A stretch of 64,000 bases of DNA from Nocardia speluncae NBRC 108251 (GTDB taxonomy: Bacteria > Actinomycetota > Actinomycetes > Mycobacteriales > Mycobacteriaceae): positions 124,001 to 188,000 of the forward strand of contig NZ_BDBZ01000007.1 in NCBI RefSeq assembly GCF_001613245.1. Reading direction: 5' to 3'. Below, in pieces: positions 16,991 through 25,232 of the stretch. The translations under genes were made by a program, and so were the position numbers. Below the pieces are notes generated by a model. That model searched no databases and was not told the origin of the DNA. It was given only the letters and a program-made list of their open reading frames with translations. The first letter of the stretch is position 1, and every line of letters begins with the position of its first letter.

Positions 16991-17671
16991 ATGGGTATCG
17001 ACTACAACAAAAGACCCGCGCCGGGCGCCGGATCGGCGCCCGGCGCCGACCCGGCGGTCAGTTTGCACAAGCTGACCCTGACCAAGACCGAACGCAGCGT
17101 CAACCTCACCAAGGCCGGTGAACGTCAAGGCGTGATGCGGGTCAACCTGAACTGGAGCAACCCGCAACCGGTCAAAACCGGGTTCTTCGCGAAACTTCTC
17201 GGCGGCGGCGGTATCGACCTGGATCTGGGCTGTCTCTACGAGCTCGCCGACGGCACCACGGGCGTAATCCAGGCGTTGGGAAACAGCTACGGCGAGCTGC
17301 ACAAGCAGCCGTTCATCGCCCTGGACCGCGACGACCGCACCGGCACGGTTGCCGGTGGCGAGAACCTGCATATCAACCTCGCCGACCCGGCAGCCTTCCG
17401 CCGGATCCTGGTATTCGCGATGATCTACCAGGGTGCGGCGAACTGGGCTGCGGTCGACGGTGTGGTCACGATGTTCCCGACTGCCGGCCCACAGCTCGAG
17501 ATCCCCCTGGACTCCGCCGTCGACGGCGCCCGGATCTGCGCGGTCGCCATGCTGACCAACACCGGCAGCGGGCTGACAGTTGCACGTGAAGTCGAATACA
17601 TTTCCGGCAGCCAGGCCGACCTCGACCGCGCCTACCAGTGGGGGATGCGCTGGGCAGCAGGCCGCAAATAG
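16991..17671 (+). CDS. TerA/TerD-family protein
   Basis: A 226-residue Ter-family protein, longer and less acidic than the TerD neighbour. It has a low-complexity Pro/Gly/Ala start, then LTLTKTERSVNLTKAG, IDLDLGCLYELADG and IYQGAANWAAVDGVV, typical of TerA-like members. It lacks the full set of acidic calcium loops seen in TerD. It is separated from terD by 31 bp and almost certainly shares its transcript. CNNM-family membrane proteins follow, suggesting a joint membrane-stress or metal role. Confidence 0.8.
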   Translation: MGIDYNKRPAPGAGSAPGADPAVSLHKLTLTKTERSVNLTKAGERQGVMRVNLNWSNPQPVKTGFFAKLLGGGGIDLDLGCLYELADGTTGVIQALGNSYGELHKQPFIALDRDDRTGTVAGGENLHINLADPAAFRRILVFAMIYQGAANWAAVDGVVTMFPTAGPQLEIPLDSAVDGARICAVAMLTNTGSGLTVAREVEYISGSQADLDRAYQWGMRWAAGRK

Positions 17672-17806
17672 CGCCTCCCGGTACCCACCGTTCCCCACCT
17701 TGTTCCTCGGACAAAGAGAGCTGATGAGACGCGCCAAGCGCAAATACCGACAACCCGGTTCGCCCCGTGACGAGCACCGTGGGCGATCTCACCGGCAGGT
17801 GAGGTC

Positions 17807-19171
17807 GTGGTGACCGTGCTCAACATCGTGCTCGGTATCGCCGTGGTGCTGCTGATCACCGCGCTGACCGGGTACTTCGTGGCCCAGGAATTCGCGTATA
17901 TGGCCGTGGATCGCTCCCGGCTCAAAGCCCGCGCCGGCGACGGTGACAAGGCCGCCGGGCGCGCCCTGCGCGTGACGCGCCGGACATCGTTCATGCTCTC
18001 CGGCGCCCAGTTGGGAATCACGGTGACCGGGTTGCTGGTCGGCTATGTCGCCGAACCACTCATCGGCCGTGGCCTCGGCGAACTACTCGGTGGTGTCGGG
18101 ATCCCCACCGCGGTCGGCGTCGGCGTCGGTGCCGTGCTGGCCATCGCGTTCTCGACGCTGGTGCAGATGCTGTTCGGTGAGCTGGTTCCCAAGAACCTGG
18201 CGATCGCCCGGCCCGAACCGGTGGCCCGCTGGCTGGCCGCGTCGACCACGGCGTACCTGAAGGTGTTCGGGTGGCTGATCCGGTTGTTCGACCAGTCGTC
18301 GAACCTGCTGCTGAAGGCGCTGCGCATCGAACCGGTGCACGATGTCGAGCATTCGGCCACCCCACGCGATCTCGAACATATCGTCGCCGCCTCCCGCGAC
18401 GCCGGTGAGCTCCCACCCGAGCTGTCCACGCTGCTCGACCGCATTCTGGACTTCCCGACGAGCACCGCCGAGCACGCCATGATCCCGCGCGCCCGGGTCG
18501 ACACCGTGCATATCGACGACAGTGTCGCCGATGTGCTGGCCCGGATGCGTACCGGGCATACCCGCTATCCGGTCGTCGGCACCTCCACCGACGATCTGCG
18601 TGGGGTGATCCACCTGCACGATCTGCTCGGCGGCGCCGCCGACGGTACGGCGGGGGCACGGTTGCGGCCCGCGGTCCTGGTGCCCGAAACCTTGCCGCTG
18701 CCGGAGGTCGTGAACCGGCTGAGCGCGCAGCGCGAGGAAATGGCGCTCGTCGTCGACGAATACGGTGGCTTCGCCGGCATCGTCACCGTCGAAGATATTG
18801 CCGAAGAACTCGTCGGTGAGATCGCCGACGAACACGATCCGAGCACCGCCGGCGATATCGTCGCCGAGGGCAACGCCTGGCGGATCGCCGGCGATGTGCA
18901 TCTCGACGAAGTCGAACGCCTGCTCGAACTGAGCCTGCCCGCCGGTGATTACGAAACCATCGCCGGTCTGGTCATCGCCGTCTTCAACGGATTGCCCGAC
19001 GTCGGTGCCCGGATCGATATTCCGCTGCCCCGTGACGGCGCCGATTTTCTGGACGACCGGCCGGCACCGCGCCGGAGTGTGACCGCACAGGTGCGTGCCG
19101 TCGAGAATCACGTGCCGTCCTCGGTGTTGCTCACCGTGCGCACCGAATCGGAGGAGGCCGGCGATGAGTAA
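17807..19171 (+). CDS. CNNM/CorC-HlyC family membrane transporter, first copy
   Basis: A 454-residue protein with a DUF21/CNNM membrane domain (about residues 1-195), two CBS domains (about 215-330; RYPVVGTSTDDLRGVIHLHDLL, EYGGFAGIVTVEDIAEELVGEI in part) and a C-terminal CorC_HlyC domain (about 345-440; WRIAGDVHLDEV). CNNM proteins export or regulate magnesium and related divalent cations, and CBS pairs sense nucleotides. Tandem GTG codons at 17807 and 17810 follow GGTGAGG; either may start. The ORF overlaps the next CNNM gene by 8 bp, an operon arrangement common in actinobacteria. Confidence 0.87.
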   Translation: MVTVLNIVLGIAVVLLITALTGYFVAQEFAYMAVDRSRLKARAGDGDKAAGRALRVTRRTSFMLSGAQLGITVTGLLVGYVAEPLIGRGLGELLGGVGIPTAVGVGVGAVLAIAFSTLVQMLFGELVPKNLAIARPEPVARWLAASTTAYLKVFGWLIRLFDQSSNLLLKALRIEPVHDVEHSATPRDLEHIVAASRDAGELPPELSTLLDRILDFPTSTAEHAMIPRARVDTVHIDDSVADVLARMRTGHTRYPVVGTSTDDLRGVIHLHDLLGGAADGTAGARLRPAVLVPETLPLPEVVNRLSAQREEMALVVDEYGGFAGIVTVEDIAEELVGEIADEHDPSTAGDIVAEGNAWRIAGDVHLDEVERLLELSLPAGDYETIAGLVIAVFNGLPDVGARIDIPLPRDGADFLDDRPAPRRSVTAQVRAVENHVPSSVLLTVRTESEEAGDE

Positions 19172-20210
19172 CCCCTGGGTCGTCGTGGCCGTCACCGTCG
19201 GATTGATCGCTGCGAGCGCTTTTTTCGTCGCCGTCGAGTTCGCGCTCATCGCCGCTCGCCGCCACCGCCTCGAAGACGCCGCACCCAACAGCCGGGCGGC
19301 CCGCGCCGCGCTGCGAAGCTCCTCGGAGCTGTCGGTACTCCTGGCCGGATCCCAGCTCGGCATCACGGTCTGCACCCTTGCTCTGGGTGCGACCACCAAA
19401 CCGGCCGTGCACCACTGGCTCACACCCCTGTTCGAGGACTTCGGCGCACCCTTGTGGGCCGCCGATATCGTCGGATTCGTACTCGCGCTGATCATCGTGA
19501 CGTTCTTGCACCTCGTCGTCGGGGAGATGGCGCCCAAGTCCTGGGCCATCGCCCATCCGGAGAAATCGGCCACGATGCTGGCCATCCCGATGCGCGCCTT
19601 CATGTGGCTCACCCGCCCCTTGCTGACCGCGCTCAACCACGCCGCCAACTGGTGCCTGCGCAAAGTCGGGGTCAGCCCTGTCGACGAGGTCGAAACCGGG
19701 CAGGACCCGGCGGCACTGCGGCACCTGGTCGAACACTCGGCCACCGCCGGCACTCTCGACGAGCGCTACCACGGCAACCTCACCAGTGCTCTCGAACTCG
19801 AGCAGCTCACCATCGCCGATATCGTGCACCCCGGCACCGCCCCCAGTACGGTGCCGCCCGATGCCGCGCCCGAGACGATCCAGGCGACCTCGCGCGAGAC
19901 CGGGCACCTGCGGTTGCTGGTCCGCGACGGCACCCGGATCGAGGGAGTCCTGCACGTACGCGACAGTCTGCAGGCCGGCGCCACCACCGCTCGGCAGCTG
20001 ATGCGTCCGGTGCTGAACCTGACCGCCGCAGTTCCCGTGTACGAGGCGCTGCGCACCATGCGCGAAACCCGCAGCCACCTCGCCACTGTCACCGCCCCCG
20101 ATACCGGCGAACTCCTCGGGCTCATCACCATCACCGATGTCCTCCAGCGACTGCTACCCGTGGCCTCCACGGACAAGGCATCACACGCAGGCGGCGTCAC
20201 CCGCCCGTAG
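19164..20210 (+). CDS. CNNM-family membrane transporter, second copy
   Basis: A 348-residue paralogue of the upstream gene. The DUF21/CNNM domain occupies the first 190 residues (FFVAVEFALIAARRHRL, LAGSQLGITVCTLALG), followed by a CBS pair (RLLVRDGTRIEGVLHVRD; LATVTAPDTGELLGLITI). The CorC_HlyC domain of the first copy is missing, so the two are not redundant. ATG 19164 is reached through the overlapping stop of the first gene. The pair may work as a heteromer with domains divided between subunits. Confidence 0.85.
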   Translation: MSNPWVVVAVTVGLIAASAFFVAVEFALIAARRHRLEDAAPNSRAARAALRSSSELSVLLAGSQLGITVCTLALGATTKPAVHHWLTPLFEDFGAPLWAADIVGFVLALIIVTFLHLVVGEMAPKSWAIAHPEKSATMLAIPMRAFMWLTRPLLTALNHAANWCLRKVGVSPVDEVETGQDPAALRHLVEHSATAGTLDERYHGNLTSALELEQLTIADIVHPGTAPSTVPPDAAPETIQATSRETGHLRLLVRDGTRIEGVLHVRDSLQAGATTARQLMRPVLNLTAAVPVYEALRTMRETRSHLATVTAPDTGELLGLITITDVLQRLLPVASTDKASHAGGVTRP

Positions 20211-20906
20211 GAAGCGGCACGCTTGCCGGCAGGAGGACGCGGGATACCCGGCCCCGATTTCGGCACGGCCACAGGGTGACCCGGCAGCCTGGGGTACGTG
20301 CCGCCGCCCTGGCCATCGCAGTCGGCGCCGGTCCGGGTCGGCACGACAGGTTCGCCGAGGGAACACAGGTTGTCGAAACATCCTGGGTCACACGGACCGG
20401 GCGGCGGATTCCGGCGACAAGCGACGCATGTCGTCGAGTCCTTCTCCCGGGGTCACCGGTCGGCGATGCCGGGGAGCGGGATCTTCAGGTGTATCGATGA
20501 CATCGGTGTGATGCTCGGGCAGATACCCGATGCCGAAGACCTGGTAGAAGGTGCCGAGCACAACGCCGCGAGCCCGGAAATACTCGTGGCCGGGCGAGTC
20601 GGATCCGGTAGCCGGTGGTGCGGGTGGTGCTCATCGCAGCGCTCCCGATCGACGGTCGAGCAGTTCGAGCCCTCCACCGCGACCGGGCCGGGGCCGGGAT
20701 AGCGGAAGGGGAGGGTGGGCGATCATGCGGTTGTCCCGATGTGCTCCCAGTCGTCCCGGCTCCGCTCGTTCGTGGAGTCCTCGTCGTGAGGATTCCGATC
20801 GTGCTGTTCACCCGGGTGAGCAGCACCTTCACCTCGGGAGGCCCGGTCGGTGAGGGCTTCGGGTGTTCATTTCGGGGTAGCGAGTGTTGCTGTCGCCGGG
20901 ACTAAC
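20211..20906. other. Long intergenic stretch with decayed coding-like sequence on the minus strand
   Basis: About 700 bp between the CNNM operon and the Zur-like box holds no intact gene. On the minus strand there are coding-like pieces in different frames: an ATG at 20640 opens MSTTRTTGYRIRLARP, and the adjacent frame continues EYFRARGVVLGTFYQVFGIG and on to a stop near 20430. Further upstream another frame reads RNPHDEDSTNERSRDDWEHI and ends in a stop. These look like frameshifted remnants of one or two small genes once reading away from the box at 20907. The family is not recognised. Confidence 0.4.
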
Positions 20907-20924
20907 TGGTAATGATTATCAATA
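20907..20924. promoter_or_regulatory. Second Zur/Fur-family operator, ahead of the FecCD-type import operon
   Basis: TGGTAATGATTATCAATA matches the operator at 4110-4127 at 13 of 18 positions, and both are followed by TACAA on the plus strand. It lies 10 bases before the start codon of the permease gene, overlapping the core promoter. The shared sequence suggests one regulator for both loci. Zur fits because of the azt genes; an iron-responsive Fur-type protein is the alternative. Confidence 0.7.
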
Positions 20925-20934
20925 CAAATAGTGA

Positions 20935-22053
20935 ATGAGGGTACGTGAGTTGACGCCGGATAGCCTTGCCGATTCCCCAGCGGGGGAACGCATCCCCGCC
21001 CCGGTACCACCGTGGGAATCACGCCGGGTTACCGCTGCTCTCGTCGCCCTGCTCGCGCTCGTCCTCGCCGGATCGGCCCTGGTAGCGATCGGTCTGGGGT
21101 CCGCCTCGGTGCCACCTGCGGATACCGCGCGATTCCTGTGGGCATCGCTCACCGGTGGCACGGTGAGCGCCGAGGACGCGACCCGCTACCAGATCATCTG
21201 GCAGATCCGCACTCCGCGGGTACTTCTCGCGGCCGTCGTGGGTGCCGGGCTGAGCGTCGTAGGGGCGGTTGTCCAAACACTGGTCCGCAATTCGCTGGCC
21301 GACCCGTACATCCTCGGCGTCTCCTCCGGAGCGTCGGTGGGTGCCGTCGCAGTTACGCTGCTCGGTGCGCTGTCCGGCCTCGGGATCTACGCCGTATCGG
21401 CCGGCGCCTTCCTCGGTGCGCTGGTCGCGACAGCGCTGGTCTACGCCGTGGCCTACCGGAGGATGGGCGTGACACCGTTGCGGTTGGTGCTGACCGGAGT
21501 CGCCCTCGCGTTCGGCTTCCAGGCCGTGATGAGTGTGCTGATCTATTTCGCACCGAACACCGAGGCCACCAGTACGATCCTGTTCTGGTCGATGGGCTCG
21601 TTCGGCGGGGCGACCTGGGGATCACTACCGGTGGTCGCCGCGATCTCGGTGGCCGGCGGTGTGCTGCTGTTCCGCTACGGCCGGACCCTGGACGTCATGT
21701 CTCTCGGCGACGAGGCCGCTGCCGGCCTGGGCGTCGATACGGCCGGTATGCGCCGGTCGATGTTCGCGATCACCGCGGTGATGACCGGTGCGATGGTCGC
21801 CGTGAGCGGCACCATCGGGTTCGTCGGGCTGATCATCCCGCATATCACCCGCATTCTCGTCGGGGCGGCGCATACCCGGCTGCTGCTGATCGCCCCGTTC
21901 ATCGGCGCGATCCTGGCGGTATGGGTGGATCTGCTGGCACGGACAGTCGTCGCTCCGCGCGAACTTCCGCTCGGGGCGGTCACCGCGTTGATCGGCGTGC
22001 CCGTGTTCATTTTCCTGATGCGCCGTAAGAGCTACGTTTTCGGAGGCGCATAG
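20935..22053 (+). CDS. FecCD/BtuC-family ABC transporter permease
   Basis: A 372-residue permease of the siderophore/cobalamin type, with about nine to ten membrane segments. The family blocks RTPRVLLAAVVGAGLSVVGA, NSLADPYILGVSSGASVGA and the C-terminal GFVGLIIPHITRILVG are all present. No ribosome-binding site precedes ATG 20935, and a TACAAA box ends only seven bases before it, so the mRNA is probably leaderless. The Zur-like box overlaps this promoter. With the next two genes it should form a metal-chelate importer. Confidence 0.87.
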   Translation: MRVRELTPDSLADSPAGERIPAPVPPWESRRVTAALVALLALVLAGSALVAIGLGSASVPPADTARFLWASLTGGTVSAEDATRYQIIWQIRTPRVLLAAVVGAGLSVVGAVVQTLVRNSLADPYILGVSSGASVGAVAVTLLGALSGLGIYAVSAGAFLGALVATALVYAVAYRRMGVTPLRLVLTGVALAFGFQAVMSVLIYFAPNTEATSTILFWSMGSFGGATWGSLPVVAAISVAGGVLLFRYGRTLDVMSLGDEAAAGLGVDTAGMRRSMFAITAVMTGAMVAVSGTIGFVGLIIPHITRILVGAAHTRLLLIAPFIGAILAVWVDLLARTVVAPRELPLGAVTALIGVPVFIFLMRRKSYVFGGA

Positions 22054-22871
22054 TGCAGCTGCGAATTGCGGACCTGGCCGTGGTGGTCGACGGCCGGGAA
22101 ATCGTCAGCGGGGTGACCCTCGAGGCAGGGCCCGGTGAGGTGATCGGGCTCATCGGGCCCAACGGTTCGGGTAAGTCGACGGTATTGCGTTGTCTCTACC
22201 GGGCATCGGCACCGAGCGGGGGCGTCATCCGCTTGGGCGAGCGCGAACTGTCGCTGCTGTCGCGGCGGGAGTCCGCGCAGCATATCGCCGCGCTCACGCA
22301 GGAAGGTGGCGCGGATTTCGATTTCACGGTCGCCGAGGTCGTCGCGCTGGGGCGGGCCCCGTTCAAACACGGCAACCAGCCACTCACCGTCTCCGAACAG
22401 CACCTGGTCCGGCGCGCCATGCGGCAGTTGGATATCGAACATCTCGCACACCGGGGAATTCTCGGACTCTCCGGCGGTGAACGGCAGCGCGTTCTCGTGG
22501 CGCGTGCGCTCGTCCAGGAGCCCCGCATCCTGATCCTCGACGAGCCGACGAACCATCTCGATCTGCGCCATCAAATCGAACTGCTCGCCATGCTGCGCAA
22601 GGCCGCGCCGACCGTCGTGGTCGTCCTCCACGACCTGAACCTCGCGGCCGCCGCCTGTGATCGGATCGGAGTGCTCGCCCGCGGACGTTTGATCACGGTG
22701 GGGACGCCGGAGGAGGTGCTCACCCCCGGGCTGATCGCCGAGGTGTTCGGTGTCGCCGTTTCGGTGGTCGAGCACCCGCTCACCGGAGCACCCCAGATCC
22801 TGTATGCGCTGCCGGACGGTAGTGCACACGCCGACCCCCTCCCCGAGACTGTCGCGAAAGAGCGGACATGA
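22053..22871 (+). CDS. FecE/BtuD-type ABC transporter ATP-binding protein
   Basis: A 272-residue ATPase. Walker A is GPNGSGKST, the signature LSGGERQRV, Walker B ILILDEPTNHLD and the H-loop LHDLNLAA, all of the iron-chelate/cobalamin type. The start abuts the permease stop and its own stop overlaps the start of the binding protein gene, so the three are translated as one unit. The C-terminal 40 residues (VFGVAVSVVEHPLTGAPQIL) are the usual family tail. Confidence 0.9.
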   Translation: MQLRIADLAVVVDGREIVSGVTLEAGPGEVIGLIGPNGSGKSTVLRCLYRASAPSGGVIRLGERELSLLSRRESAQHIAALTQEGGADFDFTVAEVVALGRAPFKHGNQPLTVSEQHLVRRAMRQLDIEHLAHRGILGLSGGERQRVLVARALVQEPRILILDEPTNHLDLRHQIELLAMLRKAAPTVVVVLHDLNLAAAACDRIGVLARGRLITVGTPEEVLTPGLIAEVFGVAVSVVEHPLTGAPQILYALPDGSAHADPLPETVAKERT

Positions 22872-23878
22872 TGACACCGAAGACTGTGCCGGCAACACCG
22901 AGAAGCGTAGTGCTGGCCGTAGCCGGGGCATTTCTGCTGTCGGCATGCGGTGCCCAGATCGACGAAACCACGGGCCCCGATTCCCGTTCGACGGTTCAGC
23001 GCTGTGGTGAGGCCGTGGAGTACACCGTGCCGCAGCGCGCGGTGGTCTACGAGGGCGGAAGTGCCGATAAGTTGTTCGCCCTCGGCCTGGCCGGTCATGT
23101 GCACGGCTATGTCATGCCGCCGGCGAATCCGCCGGTGAGTCAATCGCCCTGGGCGGCCGACTACGAGCGGGTCGAATTCCTGAGCGACGACCTGCTCAAT
23201 CGTGAGCTCGTCGCCGACGCCCAGGCCGATCTCGTTGTCGCGGGCTGGAACTCGGGGTTCTCCGACACTCGGGGCATCACCCCCGAGATTCTGGACACCC
23301 TCGGTATCCAGAGCTTCATGCATGCAGAGTCGTGCTTCAACTACCCCGGTTTTCCGGAGCGGCACACCCCGTTCGAAGGCCTGTACATCGACCTGGAGCG
23401 GCTGGGGAAGATCTTCGGTGTGGAAGGACGAGCCGCCGATGTGATCGCCGGCTACCGCAAACGCGTCACCGAAGTGCAGCAGAAGGCGCCGTCCGGTGAG
23501 CCGGTGCGGGTCTTCCTCTACGATTCCGGGACCGACCAGCCGTTCACGGCGGCGGGCCAGGTGCCGCCGACCGATATCATCCGGTTCGCGGGCGGGGTCA
23601 ACGTTTTCGCCGATGTCGATGCACGCTGGGCCGGCGTGAGCTGGGAGGCGGTGGTGGAATCCGCACCCGAGGTCATTGTCATCCTCGAATACCGTGATGC
23701 GCCCGCACAGGAGAAAATCGACCTTCTGAAGAACCACCCGGCCACAGCGTCCCTCCCGGCGGTGGTGAGCGACAACTTCTTCGTCCTCGACTACAACGAA
23801 GCAATTTCCGGCCCACGCAATATCGACGGTCTGGAGAAGTTCGCGGAGTATCTGCGTGACTACGCAGCCACCGGGTGA
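22868..23878 (+). CDS. ABC transporter substrate-binding lipoprotein (FecB/BtuF-like)
   Basis: A 336-residue exported protein with lipobox LSAC (Cys27). The fold is the two-lobe helical-linker type used for metal chelates, with the characteristic DLVVAGWNSG and VESAPEVIVIL segments. It is of a branch without the usual conserved Arg-dyad glutamates that I can assign with confidence. Its ligand is therefore open: a zincophore, a siderophore or cobalamin. The overlapping downstream MFS gene and the Zur-like operator argue for a zinc-chelate or other metal-chelate ligand. Confidence 0.83.
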   Translation: MMTPKTVPATPRSVVLAVAGAFLLSACGAQIDETTGPDSRSTVQRCGEAVEYTVPQRAVVYEGGSADKLFALGLAGHVHGYVMPPANPPVSQSPWAADYERVEFLSDDLLNRELVADAQADLVVAGWNSGFSDTRGITPEILDTLGIQSFMHAESCFNYPGFPERHTPFEGLYIDLERLGKIFGVEGRAADVIAGYRKRVTEVQQKAPSGEPVRVFLYDSGTDQPFTAAGQVPPTDIIRFAGGVNVFADVDARWAGVSWEAVVESAPEVIVILEYRDAPAQEKIDLLKNHPATASLPAVVSDNFFVLDYNEAISGPRNIDGLEKFAEYLRDYAATG

Positions 23879-25133
23879 CGACCCGCGATCCGATATCGCC
23901 GGACCGCCGCCGGGTCCTTCTCCGGATACCGGCGAGCAGCTCGTCCCCGAACGCCGAATGGTCCGCGACCTCTGGTTGGTCCTGCTGGCCTCGATCATCG
24001 GACTGTTCCCCTTCACGGTCTACTCGACTTTTCTGGTCCCCATTGCCGCCGCTGCCCGAGCACCGGAAGAAGGGATCGGCTTCCTGCGTGGCCTGGGTGG
24101 TCTGGCGGCGCTCCTCGCGGGTATCACGCTGGCGCCACTGATCACCCGATGGGCGAGAAACCGTGTCGCCGCGGCAGGGCTTGTGCTTCTGGCCATTGCC
24201 AGCGCGGTCGCCACGACCGGCACCGTCGCGGCGCTCACTGTCTTCTGCCTGGGAATCGGTTTGGCCACGGCCGTGCTGACACCGGCCCTGCTGACCACGG
24301 CGACCTCGCGATTCACCGGCACCGGCAATATCGGCCGGGCGGCGACCATGGTCACCGCCACGCAGTCGCTGGCGGCGGTGTTCGCCGGGCCGATCATCGG
24401 CGCCCTCGGCGTGTGGTACGGCTGGCAGGGGGCATTGTGGATCACCGCGGCGGTGAGCGCGGCAGTCGCCTACGGTTTTCTCCGCGGTCGAGGCCGGAAA
24501 CAGGATAGGTCGCAGGCATCCACCGGTGCTCCTCCCGGATATGCCGCCTCATTCCGCGCGTTACGGGCGCGACCGGTTCTGCTCGCGCTCATCGTCATCG
24601 CCGCGCTGCGCACCGCATCGTTCATGGGGTACCTGGCGTTCCTGGCAGCGTTCTATCACGACGAGTTCGAGCTTTCTGCCGCGACTTTCACACTCGTATG
24701 GACACTGAGTGGGAGTTCGTTCTTCCTCGGGAACTATCTGACCGGCCGGTGGGTACGCGACCCCGCCACCGGGGCCGGGCGGCACCCGCGCACTGTCCTC
24801 ACCGCCGGATTGTTCGGCGCGCTCGTCGCCGTGCTCGGTGTTTTCCACATCCACGCGCTACTGCCGGCGCTGGCCGCCACCGCCCTGATGGGATTCAGCC
24901 ATGCAGTGGTGGCCGCTCAGGTGACCACGCTGATCGCCGTCCGCAGCGGCGACCTGTCCACGGTCGCGTTCAGCCTGAACGCGGCCGGAATGAGCCTCGG
25001 GGTATTCGGTGGGGCGCTGCTCGGTGGGTTCGGGCTCGCAACGGCGGGTCACACCGGGCTCGCTGTCGCATTGAGCCTGCCCACGCTTCTCGCTCTGCTC
25101 CTCGCCGGTTCGGTGCGGGATCCGGTGCGGTAA
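23856..25133 (+). CDS. MFS transporter associated with the metal-chelate importer
   Basis: A 425-residue twelve-helix major-facilitator protein. The start GTG 23856 overlaps the end of the binding-protein gene by 23 bp, so it belongs to the same operon. The N-terminal 45 residues are a polar tail, then helices begin at WLVLLASIIGLFPF. MFS proteins in such operons usually export a metallophore or release its metal load. There is no synthetase or metallophore gene in the window, so export of a chelator made elsewhere is only an inference. Confidence 0.83.
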   Translation: MTTQPPGDDPRSDIAGPPPGPSPDTGEQLVPERRMVRDLWLVLLASIIGLFPFTVYSTFLVPIAAAARAPEEGIGFLRGLGGLAALLAGITLAPLITRWARNRVAAAGLVLLAIASAVATTGTVAALTVFCLGIGLATAVLTPALLTTATSRFTGTGNIGRAATMVTATQSLAAVFAGPIIGALGVWYGWQGALWITAAVSAAVAYGFLRGRGRKQDRSQASTGAPPGYAASFRALRARPVLLALIVIAALRTASFMGYLAFLAAFYHDEFELSAATFTLVWTLSGSSFFLGNYLTGRWVRDPATGAGRHPRTVLTAGLFGALVAVLGVFHIHALLPALAATALMGFSHAVVAAQVTTLIAVRSGDLSTVAFSLNAAGMSLGVFGGALLGGFGLATAGHTGLAVALSLPTLLALLLAGSVRDPVR

Positions 25134-25232
25134 CGCGGCCGCAGCCGAACCGAAAACGTGCCGGTCGGGCTGCTGCTGGATGCACTCACCGCCGAATTCG
25201 GCGAGTTCTGGGTGCCGCGGGCCGACGATGCG

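Noticed and set aside
18083-19753. A 556-codon open frame antisense to the two CNNM genes
   Set aside because: Same reason: it spans two real genes, its composition is Arg/Gly/His-rich and it has no recognisable fold.
25134-25232. Plus-strand sequence reading VGLLLDALTAEFGEFWVP between convergent genes
   Set aside because: It is too short, lacks a ribosome site and runs into the antiporter gene in antisense.
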